Shown: positions 1 through 11,800 of the stretch, one piece after another
How positions within the stretch are numbered: the stretch's first letter is position 1
Layout: each line of letters opens with the position of its first letter
Assembly: GCF_036320965.1 (NCBI RefSeq)
Contig: NC_092257.1
Span: forward strand, 21,574,913-21,638,912
Length of the DNA stretch: 64,000 bases
Direction: 5' to 3'
From: Panulirus ornatus
Lineage: Eukaryota > Arthropoda > Malacostraca > Decapoda > Palinuridae
Translations under genes and position numbers: made by a program
The notes under the pieces: model-generated
What the model was told of the DNA's origin: nothing
Database searches by the model: none
What the model saw: only the letters and a program-made list of their open reading frames with translations

Positions 1-2046
1 ATTTTTTTTTTTTTTTTCTTACTTTGTCGCTGTCTCCCGCGTTTGCGAGGTAGCGCAAGGAAACAGACGAAAGAAATGGCCCAACCCACCCCCATACACA
101 TGTATATACATACGTCCACACACGCAAAATATACATACCTACACAGCTTTCCATGGTTTACCCCAGACGCTTCACATGCCTTGATTCAATCCACTGACAG
201 CACGTCAACCCCGGTATAACACATCGCTCCAATTCACTCTATTCCTTGCCCTCCTTTCACCCTCCTGCATGTTCAGGCCCCGATCACACAAAATCTTTTT
301 CACTCCATCTTTCCACCTCCAATTTGGTCTCCCTCTTCTCCTCGTTCCCTCCACCTCCGACACATATATCCTCTTGGTCAATCTTTCCTCACTCATTCTC
401 TCCATGTGCCCAAACCATTTCAAAACACCCTCTTCTGCTCTCTCAACCACGCTCTTTTTATTTCCACACATCTCTCTTACCCTTACGTTACTTACTCGAT
501 CAAACCACCTCACACCACACATTGTCCTCAAACATCTCATTTCCAGCACATCCATCCTCCTGCGCACAACTCTATCCATAGCCCACGCCTAGCAACCATA
601 CAACATTGTTGGAACCACTATTCCTTCAAACATACCCATTTTTGCTTTCCGAGATAATGTTCTCGACTTCCACACATTCTTCAAGGCTCCCAGAATTTTC
701 GCCCCCTCCCCCACCCTATGATCCACTTCCGCTTCCATGGTTCCATCCGCTGCCAGATCCACTCCCAGATATCTAAAACACTTCACTTCCTCCAGTTTTT
801 CTCCATTCAAACTCACCTCCCAATTGACTTGACCCTCAACCCTACTGTACCTAATAACCTTGCTCATATTCACATTTACTCTTAACTTTCTTCTTTCACA
901 CACTTTACCAAACTCAGTCACCAGCTTCTGCAGTTTCTCACATGAATCAGCCACCAGCGCTGTATCATCAGCGAACAACAACTGACTCACTTCCCAAGCT
1001 CTCTCATCCCCAACAGACTTCATACTTGCCCCTCTTTCCAAAACTCTTGCATTTACCTCCCTAACAACCCCATCCATAAACAAATTAAACAACCATGGAG
1101 ACATCACACACCCCTGCCGCAAACCTACATTCACTGAGAACCAATCACTTTCATCTCTTCCTACACGTACACATGCCTTACATCCTCGATAAAAACTTTT
1201 CACTGCTTCTAACAACTTGCCTCCCACTCCATACATTCTTAATACCTTCCACAGAGCATCTCTATCAACTCTATCATATGCCTTCTCCAGATCCATAAAT
1301 GCTACATACTAATCCATTTGCTTTTCTAAGTATTTCTCACATACATTCTTCAAAGCAGACACCTGATCCACACATCCTCTACCACTTCTGAAACCACACT
1401 GCTCTTCCCCAATCTGATGCTCTGTACATGCCTTCACCCTCTCAATCAATACCCTCCCATATAATTTACCAGGAATACTCAACAAACTTATACCTCTGTA
1501 ATTTGAGCACTCACTCTTATCCCCTTTGCCTTTGTACAATGGCACTATGCACGCATTCCACCAATCCTCAGGCACCTCACCGTGAGTCATACATGCATTA
1601 AATAAACTTACCAACCAGTCAACAATACAGTCACCCCCTTTTTTAATAAATTCCACTGCAATACCATCCAAACCTGCTGCCTTGCCGGCTTTCATCTTCC
1701 GCAAAGCTTTTACTACCTCTTCTCTGTTTACCAAATAATTTTCCCTAACCCTCTCACTTTGCACACCACCTCGACCAAAACACCCTATATCTGACACTCT
1801 ATCATCAAACACATTCAACAAACCTTCAAAATACTCACTCCATCTCCTTCTCACATCACCACTACTTGTTATCACCTCCCCATTTGCGCCCTTCACTGAA
1901 GTTCCCATTTGCTCCCTTGTCTTACGCACTTTATTTACCTCCTTCCAGAACATCTTTTTATTCTCCCTAAAATTTAATGATACTCTCTCACCCCAACTCT
2001 CATTTGCCCTTTTTTTCACCTCTTGCACCTTTCTCTTGACCTCCTG
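1..2046 (-). mobile_element. RTE-like LINE, 3' part (short 3' UTR), RT frame with two nonsense codons
   Basis: Minus-strand copy starting at its poly(A) (T run at 2-17), then the short 3' UTR, then reverse transcriptase from about 205 to 2028. RT landmarks are present: [13 protein letters not shown] motif [11 protein letters not shown] and [10 protein letters not shown]. There is no RNase H. The frame is open except for two single-base stops: TTG to TAG near 1308, and GAG to TAG near 588. At 2043-2046 it joins its own 5' segment in inverted orientation. RTE-clade assignment is by RT and C-terminal resemblance. Confidence 0.85.
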
Positions 2047-2811
2047 GGCATGAGAAGAAAGATAATGAGAGGCAAGTGTTTTGGGAGCAGCTGAATGAGT
2101 GTGTTAGTGGTTTTGATGCACGAGACCGGGTTATAGTGATGGGTGATTTGAATGCAAAGGTGAGTAATGTGGCAGTTGAGGGAATAATTGGTATACATGG
2201 GGTGTTCAGTGTTGGAAATGGAAATGGTGAAGAGCTTGTAGATTTATGTGCTGAAAAAGGACTGATGATTGGGAATACCTGGTTTAAAAAGCGAGATATA
2301 CATAAGTATACTTATGTAAGTAGGAGAGATGGCCAGGGAGCGTTATTGGATTACGTGTTAATTGACAGGCGCGCGAAAGAGAGACTTTTGGATGTTAATG
2401 TGCTGAGAGGTGCAACTGGAGGGATGTCTGATCATTATCTTGTGGAGGCTAAGGTGAAGATTTGTATGGGTTTTCAGAAAAAAAAGAGTGAATGTTGGGG
2501 TGAAGAGGGTGGTGAGAGTAAGTGAGCTTGGGAAGGAGACTTGTGTGAGGAAGTACCAGGAGAGACTGAGTACAGAATGGAAAAAGGTGAGAACAATGGA
2601 AGTAAGGGGAGTGGGGGAGGAATGGGTTGTATTTAGGGAATCAGTGATGGATTGCGCAAAAGATGCTTGTGGCATGAGAAGAGTGGGAGGTGGGTTGATT
2701 AGAAAGGGTAGTGAGTGGTGGGATGAAGAAGTAAGAGTATTAGTGAAAGAGAAGAGAGAGGCATTTGGACGATTTTTGCAGGGAAAAAATGCAGTTGTTT
2801 GGGAGACGTAT

Positions 2812-2815
<4 letters not shown>
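2043..2815 (+). mobile_element. Inverted 5' segment of the same RTE-like insertion (endonuclease to linker)
   Basis: Carries the APE-type endonuclease: [41 protein letters not shown]. It is frameshifted in an A run near 2478-2486. The outer end (2809-2815) is the element position just upstream of where the minus-strand part begins, and the inner end is 5'-truncated. This is the geometry of twin priming. It abuts the (AT)n tract at 2816. Confidence 0.8.

Positions 2816-2896
<81 letters not shown>
2816..2896. repeat. (AT)n microsatellite
   Basis: About 80 bp of pure AT dinucleotide between the inverted LINE segment and a short non-autonomous element. Confidence 0.95.
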
Positions 2897-2898
<2 letters not shown>

Positions 2899-3159
2899 TT
2901 TTTCTTTCATACTATTTGCCATTTTCCGCGTTAGCGAGGTAGCGTTAAGAACAGAGGACTGGGCCTTTGAGGGAATATCTTCATCTGGCCCCCTTCTCTG
3001 TTCCTTCTTTGGTAAAAAAAAAAAAAAAAAAGAAACAAGAGGGGAGGATTTCCAGCCCCCCCCCCCCCCCCCCCCCCCCCCCGCTCCCTTCCCTTTTAGT
3101 CGCCTCCTACGACACGCAGGGAATACGTGGGAAGTATTCTTTCTCCCCTATCCCCAGGG

Positions 3160-3162
<3 letters not shown>
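2897..3162 (-). mobile_element. Composite short element (RTE-derived non-autonomous), antisense
   Basis: One of six copies (others near 16262, 18103, 45041, 61028, 63067). In + orientation it runs from the module CGCGTTAGCGAGGTAGCG through AACAGAGGACTGGGCC and a G/C-rich stretch to AGTCGCC, a GACACGCAGGGAATACGTGG block and TATCCCCAGGGATA. Comparison with the LINE (see findings) suggests its sense strand is the minus strand here. It contains an expanded C tract at about 3057-3082. Confidence 0.7.

Positions 3163-3228
<66 letters not shown>
3163..3228. repeat. (AT)n microsatellite
   Basis: About 65 bp, between the composite element and the Penelope-like element. Confidence 0.95.
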
Positions 3229-3232
<4 letters not shown>

Positions 3233-5504
3233 AAGGATCAAAATTTTTCGCGTGATCAAGATATTTCTATGAGTCCACGGGAGAAATGAAACACAATAAG
3301 TTCCCAAGTGCACTTTCGTGTAATAATTACATCGTCAGGGTAGACACAAGAGAGAAATATAACAGTCAATTGATATACAACTAAGAGACGTAGCTAGGAC
3401 GCCATTTGGTAAACATGCAATTGTCCAAGACAGACAACAAGCGTATCATAGACTTATTATGTGGACAAGAAGGGGATTTGTTTACAAATTTTATCTACAA
3501 TAAAGTTATCCAATTTGTATAGACCATCACTAATATCTAGATTATAATTCTTTATGTATTCAATGATAGAAGATTCAATGATATTTCTCTTGGTAATAGA
3601 GTTAGAGTTAATAACTGAGATGGCATTACTCCAGTCAATACAATTATCATAGTTTTTAACGTGATTAAACAGGGCATTCGATTCTTGTCCCGTTGTTATA
3701 CTATATTTATGTTGCTTAAGTCTAACAGGAAGATCCTTACCAGTCTGACCAACATAAAACTTATCACAATTTCTACATGGCACTTTATAGATGCATCCAG
3801 GAGAATTTTCTGGTGAGTTCCTGATTAAGATATTCTTTATAGTATTATTGTTGCTGAAGGCAACATTTACATTAAAGGATTTAAGCAACATGAGAAGTAA
3901 AGTAAAATCATTATTAAAAGGGAGAACTAAAAGATTCTTGGTGTCAATGGGAGGTTTGGGCTCAACTCTATAAAATGATTTCTTTGCTAGCTTAAGTTAT
4001 TTATCAATGAAAGATCTAGGGTACTTTAACTTAGATCCAATAGAATATATCTTCTCAAACTCATCATCAATAAACTCTGGACTGCAAATGCGTAATGCCC
4101 TAAGGAACATAGATTGAAATGATGATAATGTAACTCTGTCATGTTGAGATGAGTAATAATGGATATATGAGCATACATTGATAGGTTTTCTGTATATGCT
4201 AAACTTAAACCTGTTTCCTTGCCTATGGATCATGCAATCTAAAAATGGTAACATACCATTATTTTTATTTTCTACTGTAAATTTGATGGAAGGTACTAAA
4301 TTGTTAAGGAAGGAGAGATATGTTTGTAAATTTTTATTTGTTGGCTAAACACAAGGAACATCATCTACATAACTAAACCAAATTACATTAGAAGGTAAGA
4401 TATCCTTTAGCAATTTTGTTTCAAAAAATTTCATATAAAGATTACTTAGTACAGGTGAAAGAGGGTTACCCATTGCCATACCAAATTTTTTAGCATAATA
4501 ATCTTCATTGAATTGAAATACACGGTCTTTTATACACAATCTTATCAGTTCAAAGGATATCTTACCTTCTAATGCAATTTGGTTTAAGTATGTAAAATTA
4601 TGCTAAATTATTATCATTTCAATCTATGTTCCGTAGGGCATTACGTATTTGCAGTCCAGATTTTATTGATGATGAGTTTGAGAAGATAAATTCTATTGGA
4701 TCTAAGTTAAAGTACCCTAGATCTTTCATTGATAAATCCTTTAATTTAACAAAGAAATCATTTTATAGAGTTGAGCCCAAACCTCCCATTGACGCCAAGA
4801 ATCTTTTAGTTCTCCCTTTTAATGATAATCTTACTTTACTTCCCATGTTGCTTAAATCCTTTAATGTAAATGTTGCCTTCAGCAACAATAATACTATAAA
4901 GAATATCGTAATCAGGAACTCACCAGAAAATTCTCCAGGATGCTTCTATAAAGAACCATGTAGAAATTGTGATAAGTTTTATGGTGGTCAGACTGGTATG
5001 GATCTTTCTGTTAGACTTAAGCAACATAAATATAGTATAACAACGGGACAAGAATCGAATGCCTTGTTTAATCACGTTAAATATTATGATCATTGTATTG
5101 ACTGGAGTAATGCCATCTCAGTTATTAACTCTAACTCCAGTACCTAGAGAAATATCATTGAATCTTCTATTATGAAATACGCAAAGAATTATAATCTTGA
5201 TACGAGTGATGGTCTATAAAAGCTGGATAGCTTTATTGTTGATAAAATTTGTAAACAATTCCCCTTCTTGTCCACATAATAAGTTTATGATACGCTCGTT
5301 GTCTTTCTTGAACACTTTCATGTTTACCAAATGGCGTCCTAGCTACGTCTCTTTGTTGTATATCAACTGACTGTTATATTTCTCTCTTGTGTCTCCCCTG
5401 ATGATGTGATTATTATACGAAAGTGCACTTAGGAACTTATCGTGTTTCATTTTCTCCGTGCACTCGTAGGAATATACTTGATCACGCGAAAAATTGTGAT
5501 CCTT

Positions 5505-5508
<4 letters not shown>
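3229..5508. mobile_element. Penelope-like element 1, inverted double copy
   Basis: Both ends are the same 3' terminus in opposite orientation (TGGAAAGGATC at 3229, GATCCTTTCCA at 5498-5508). The minus half (3229 to about 4550) encodes RT motifs GMAMGNPLSPVLSNLYM and YVDD (4345-4539), then a GIY-YIG nuclease: [20 protein letters not shown] with a downstream R, E and H. The plus half (about 4551-5508) repeats the C-terminal part, ORF 4626-5147. A TGG to TAG stop follows the YVDD box near 4344. RT plus GIY-YIG with short Cys spacing is typical of Penelope-like elements. Confidence 0.85.

Positions 5509-5568
<60 letters not shown>
5509..5568. repeat. (AT)n microsatellite
   Basis: About 60 bp, immediately right of Penelope-like element 1. 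Confidence 0.95.
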
Positions 5569-5571
<3 letters not shown>

Positions 5572-5669
5572 CTATTAACCAATTCAACTATACATTAACC
5601 TTGCGTAAATTCTAGTAAGTACTGCATAAAGAAATTATTTTTAGCCTAGTAGTGTTCGCTTGCTCTCAA

Positions 5670-5677
5670 CCAATCAG
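5670..5677 (+). promoter_or_regulatory. CCAAT box 1
   Basis: CCAATCAG, the classic NF-Y core, 143 bp upstream of the eIF3L ATG. Confidence 0.5.
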
Positions 5678-5720
5678 AACTAACGTCCATCCTTCCCTGA
5701 AAGGTATCGCTGGAGCTCCA

Positions 5721-5728
5721 CCAATCAG
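5721..5728 (+). promoter_or_regulatory. CCAAT box 2
   Basis: CCAATCAG again, 51 bp downstream of the first and 92 bp upstream of the ATG, in the same orientation. Confidence 0.5.
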
Positions 5729-5819
5729 CGTTGACTTTTGGTCCTTAATTCCCCAACATCAACACCGCATTTCGGCTAGACCTTCTGTACTCAATATTTT
5801 GTGGTGAAAAAAGGCCAAA

Positions 5820-5843
5820 ATGTACAACGATTTCCTTGATGAG
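5820..5843 (+). CDS. EIF3L: eIF3L coding exon 1 (8 codons)
   Basis: Reads MYNDFLDE in a favourable start context (AAAATG) and ends at a strong donor GAG|GTGAGA in phase 0. Joined to exon 2 it gives an N-terminus of acidic and aromatic residues like that of insect eIF3L, and makes the total exactly 540 codons. The evidence is position (next to CCAAT boxes), phase and similarity; the exon is too short to stand on its own. Confidence 0.75.
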
Positions 5844-8800
5844 GTGAGAGAAGCAGTGAGGAAGTGGCACTTTATGAGTTGGTGAGGTGGAGAGTCGTGA
5901 GTGATGGGTAATGGCCGTTTTATAAGGGGACATTTCTCCACGGGGCTCAGCTGAGAATAGTTCATGACAGATGAGGTGGATATTTTTTTTTCTAAACCGG
6001 ATTGATAGAAAAGAACATTAATGTGGTTGGTTTTATATCTTGTATCTCAAATGATTTGAAATTAATTTGAAATTAAGTGTTGTGGTAATGCTTTAGGATG
6101 TAATTATGGTGTTAATCTGACAGCTTAGAACTTTGAGATGGGTTACGTTAGTAAGTTTATATACACATTTTGCCCTCTGAGCAGAACACTTGTGATTTAA
6201 GTTTAAAAACCATTTTAAATGTTGACTGAAGATGTGGTGGCTTGCATTTATGAATATAAGCCGAGTATGAAAGGACTCCTGTTTGGAGGCTGTGGGTGTG
6301 AATGTTCTTGTTAAAGTTCCAGTTTAGGGGCACCACTTCATGTCACCATGTGTGCTGGTTTCTTCCCCTTTATATAGCACATGTGAATGAAGGACCACAT
6401 GGCTTTTGGCTTGCAGCTAGGCATATTACCACATGGAGGATGGGAATAAGTTTGACCTTTGAAATGGGACGTTTGACAGAATTGTGAGATTCACACTAGT
6501 TTATCAGTAGCAAGTGTTTGGAGGCCGGTTCGATGGTAGAGTTCACGACTTTATGATATAGAATTGGTAAAATGATAAAATATAACAGAATTGATACTGA
6601 TAGATTTTTTTCCACAATGTGTAGAGTTGATAGAGTATGGAATTTTAGATGTAGTTCCAGTGGCACCATCAGTTTTTTAAAGTGGGCAGGGCTTTGGAGT
6701 GGAGGGAAATTGTGGTGTAAAAACACAGAAAATGAACAATTTAGTGTTTACTTAATGCATACTTTACACTTTCATTCAAATCAAGCAAATTGTAAACAAG
6801 CACAAAGGATGACTACAGTTTTCCAACGTCATTTTCTTGTGTCCGTAGGATGTTCATTTAGAAAAGTGACCATCCCATATGAAGCTGACAAAACACATTC
6901 ATCTGGCACTTATTTGAATACAGTAGAGCTTTATTCAGTCCATATGGTGGAATACAAACTAATTGAAGCTGTAACATAACAAGAAAACATGCCTGTAGAG
7001 TTTTGAAATACCCATTTTCCCTTGATTATTTATGCACTCCACTGAATGCTACCATGGACTGTGATGTGTGAATTTGAGTTCTGCAAGTATGTTAGGTGAA
7101 TTCAAATGTCTATATAGATTAAGGGCTTAAATTAGTGTTTATGAGATCTGTCTTACACAAGGTTAGATTCTCATGTCTCTTTAGACATCTGACCTCATGT
7201 TTAACCATCCAAACCAAATGAATCATGGCACAGTTAAATGGAGCACATATTTTGATAATGAAATGTCACTAATAACAACCCACTATACATTTGAAGCATT
7301 AGAATAAGGTAGGTTATCTTTTTTCTCACATTGAAGATTTTGGTCACAGACGCAAGTCCACATCAAAGCTGCACCTTAATTGAAATATAGCAAGGTTAAT
7401 GAAAGGGAAAAAGATGAGGAGATGAAGGAAAGTATTTACGAATTTTGGAAGAAGTGAATAACCTGTTTTAAGGTGTGCCAGGTCATAGTTCTTGGGAAAG
7501 ACATCAGAGGGTAGATAGTTCCAAAGCATTGAGGTATAGGGAAAATAACAGTTATGAAAATGGCTCACCCTTGAGTTTCCACTGGCCACACAGTAATCAT
7601 GTAATGCAGCCGCTTTTCGAATATTGCGTGGTCTGGCCAGTAGCGGTGGTACACACAAGCGGCCAGCTTTCGGGAGCAAAACCCAAAGTAATACCTATAG
7701 ACGATGGAAACTGAACCAGCACTGTGGTGTAGGGCAAAAAGGTCAAGTTTTGAATCTAGCCCGTAGAGTTTATAATTTGGACCGTTTTCTCCTCAACTCT
7801 CACATGTGGATGCAGACGTAGAACTGCCCTAGGTGTGGGAGCAGAGCTTCATACAAGGATGTATTAGTCCATTTTATAAATAGCAACTATACAGGACTCC
7901 CAGTTTTGTAGACATGCTTAGAGAAAGTGGATATTACAGACCAACTATGTTCATTTAGTCAAGAGCCATTATTACAGAGCCATCAAAGAAGAGAGGAAAG
8001 TTGTGAGGAATTTTTGATGGAGAGATGGGTAAAAACTGTGTCTTGGAGGGATTAAACTTAACCAGATTTTATCAATGCCACTGAGATATCCTGTCCAAGT
8101 CAAGTTTATTGAGGAAGTTGTGTCGAAACAAGATGCAGGTAAGTGAGAGTAGAAGAATTGAGGGGTGTAGAGGAATGCAGTGTTGAGTCGTCTGTGTAAG
8201 AGTGCATTTGGTTATTTTTGGAAGGAAGGAAATTTTTGATAAAAAGAAGAAAAAGTTTTCTTTTTTCTTTATGTTGAAGGCTCCAGTCATGGACAGAAGT
8301 CCATATCAAGGCAAGGCCTTAATTGAAATATAGATAGAATTATAAGATGGAAAAAGAAATTGAAAAACATATCCTTTGAAATGTGCCAGGTCATAGTTAT
8401 TGGGAAATATGAGTTACAGAACATTATTTATATATTATTCAACCTCACATTTTTCTTTTCCATTATAATTTTAACTCTGGTGACTTGATATAGAATATCA
8501 GTTTTAAGAGTGATGAATGAAGAAATATCCCAAGCACTCAGATCACTTTTTACTATGGCAACAATGATTTTGTCAGGGTAAAACACATACTTAGAAAAGC
8601 AAATGGATTTGTATGTAGCATGTATGGATCTGGAGAAGGCATATGATAGAGTTGATTGAGATGCTCTGTGGAAGGTATTAAGAATATATGGTGTGGGAGG
8701 CAAGTTGTTAGAAGCAGTGAAAAGTTTTTATCAAGGATGTAAGGCATGTGTACGTGTAGGAAGAGAGGAAAGTGATTGGTTCTCAGTGAATGTAGGTTTG

Positions 8801-11800
8801 CGGCTGGGGTGTGTGATGTCTCCATGGTTGTTTAATTTGTTTATGGATGGGGTTGTTAGGGAGGTAAATGCAAGAGTTTTGGAAAGAGGGGCAAGTATAC
8901 AGTCTGTTGTGGATGAGAGAGCTTGGGAAGTGAGTCAGTTGTTGTTCGCTGATGATACATTGCTGGTGGCTGATTCATGTGAGAAACTACAGAAGCTGGT
9001 GACTGAGTTTGGTAAAGTGTGTGAAAGAAGAAAGTTGAGAGTAAATGTGAATAAGAGCAAGGTTATTAGGTACAGTAGGGTTGAGGGTCAAGTCAATTGG
9101 GAGGTAAGTTTAAATGGAGAAAAACTGGAGGAAGTAAAGTGTTTTAGATATCTGGGAGTGGATCTGGCAGCGGATGGAACCATGGAAGCGGAAGTGAATC
9201 ATAGGGTGGGGGAGGGGGCGAAAATTCTGGGAGCCTTGAAGAATGTGTGGAAGTCGAGAACATTATCTCGGAAAGCAAAAATGGGTATGTTTGAAGGAAT
9301 AGTGGTTCCAACAATGTTGTATGGTTGCGAGGCGTGGGCTATGGATAGAGTTGTGCGCAGGAGGGTGGATGTGCTGGAAATGAGATGTTTGAGGACAATA
9401 TGTGGTGTGAGGTGGTTTGATCGAGTAAGTAATGTAAGAGTAAGAGAGATGTGCAGAAATAAAAAGAGTGTGGTTGACAGAGCAGAAGAGGGTGTTTTGA
9501 AATGGTTTGGTCACATGGAGAGAATGAGTGAGGAAAGATTGACCAAGAGGATATATGTGTCAGAGGTGGAGGAACGAGGAGAAGTGGGAGACCAAATTGG
9601 AGGTGGAAAGATGGAGTGAAAAAGATTTTGAGTGATTGGGGCCTGAACATGCAGGAGGGTGAAAGGCGTGCAAGGAATAGACTGAATTGGAACGATGTGG
9701 TATACTGGGGTTGACGTGCTGTCAATGGATTGAACCAGGGCGTGTGAAGCGTCTGGGGTAAACCATGGAAAGTTGTGTGGGGCCTGGATGTGGAAAGGGA
9801 GCTGTGGTTTCAGTGCATTATTACATGACAGCTGGAGACTGAGTGTGAACGAATGGGGCCTTTGTTGTCTTTTCCTAGCGCTACCTCACACATTGAGGTG
9901 GGGAGGGGGTTGTTATTCCATGTGTGGAGAGGTGGCGATGGGAATGAATAAGGGCAGACAGTATGAATTGTGTACATGTGTATATATGTATATGTCTGGA
10001 AAGGATCACAATTTTGCGCGTGATCAAGATATTCCTATGAGTCCATGAGGAAAATGAAACACGAAAAGTTCCCAAGTGCACTTTCGTGTAATAATCACAT
10101 CATCAGGGGAGACACAAGAGAGGAATATAACAGTCAATTGATATACATCGAAGAGACGAAGCTAGGACGCCATTTGGTAAACATGTGATTGTCCAAAACA
10201 TACGAGCGTTCATAAACATATCATTTTACAAATCTTATCAACAATAATGTGTGGAAGTGTGGAACAAGAATGTGTGAAAGTCGAGAACATTATCTCGGAA
10301 AGCAAAAATGGGTATGTTTGAAGGAATAGTGGTTCCAACAATGTTGTATGGTTGCGAGGCGTGGGCTATGGATAGAGTTGTGCGCAGGAGGATGGATGTG
10401 CTGGAAATGAGATGTTTGAGGACAATGTGTGGTGTGAGGTGGTTTGATCGAGTGAGTAACGTAAGGGTAAGAGAGATGTGTGGAAATAAAAAGAGCGTGG
10501 TTGAGAGAGCAGAAGATGGTGTTTTGAAGTGGTTTGGGCACATGGAGAGAATGAGTGAGGAAAGATTGACCAAGAGGATATATGTGTCGGAGGTGGAGGG
10601 AACGAGGAGAAGAGGGAGACCAAATTGGAGGTGGAAAGATGGAGTGAAAAAGATTTTGTGTGATCGGGGCCTGAACATGCAGGAGGGTGAAAGGAGGGCA
10701 AGGAATAGAGTGAATTGGAGCGATGTGGTATACCGGAGTTGACGTGCTGTCAGTGGATTGAATCAAGGCATGTGAAGCGTCTGGGGTAAACCATGGAAAG
10801 CTGTGTAGGTATGTATATTTGCGTGTGTGGACGTATGTATATACATGTGTATGGGGGGGGGGTTGGGCCATTTCTTTCATCTGTTTCCTTGCGCTACCTC
10901 GCAAACGCGGGAGACAGCGACAAAGTATTATAAAAAAAATAACCATTATTTTCATTTTCTACAGTAAATTTGATGGAAGGTACTAAATTGTTAAGTAAGG
11001 GGAGAAATATTTGTAAATTTTCATCTGTTGGCCAAACACAAAGAACATCATCTACATACCTAAACCAAATTGCATTAGAAGGTAAGATATCCTTTAGTAA
11101 TTTTGTTTCAAAAAATTCCATATAAAGATTACTAAGTACTCATCTCAACATGACAGAGTTAAATTATCATCATTTCAATCTATGTTCCTAAGGGCATTAC
11201 GTATTTGCAGTCCAGAGTTTATTGATGATGAGTTTGAGAAGATATATTCTATTGGATCTGAGTTAAAGTACCCTAGATCTTTCATTGATAAATCCCTTAA
11301 GTTAGCAAAGAAATCATTTTATAGAGTTGAGCCCAAACCTCCCATTAACACCAAGAATCTTTTAGTTCTCCCTTTTAATAATAATTTCACTTTGCTTCCC
11401 ATGTTGCTTAAATCCTTTAATGTAAATGTTGCCTTTAGCAACAATAATACTATAAAGAATATCTTAATCAGGAATTCACCAGAAAATTCTCTTGGTTGCA
11501 TCTATAAAGTTCCTTGTGGAAACTGTGATAAATTTTATGTTGGTCAGACTGGTAAGGATCTTTCTGTTAGACTTAAGCAACATAGATATAGAATAAGAAC
11601 GGGACAGGAATCAAATGCCTTGTTTAATCATGTTAAAAACTATGATCATTGTATTGACTGGAGTAACGCCATCTCAGTTGTTAACTTTAACTCTATCACC
11701 AAGAGAAATATCATTGAATCTTCTATTATTAAATACACAAAGAATTATAATCTTAATATTAGTGATGGTCTGTACAAATTAGATAACTTTATTGTTGATA

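Larger units (their letters stand above)
5640..5819 (+). promoter_or_regulatory. Proximal promoter and 5' UTR of eIF3L
   Basis: Unique sequence directly upstream of the eIF3L start codon, between an (AT)n tract and exon 1. It carries two identical CCAATCAG boxes at 5670-5677 and 5721-5728, spaced 51 bp, matching the NF-Y consensus. No clear TATA box is seen. A pyrimidine-rich CCTTCT at about 5781-5786 could be a TCT-type initiator, as on translation-machinery genes, but this is a guess. The transcription start is not determined. Confidence 0.55.

Noticed and set aside
2488..3313. Open frames encoding long Tyr-Ile repeats
   Set aside because: They are translations of (AT)n microsatellites with no other coding sign.
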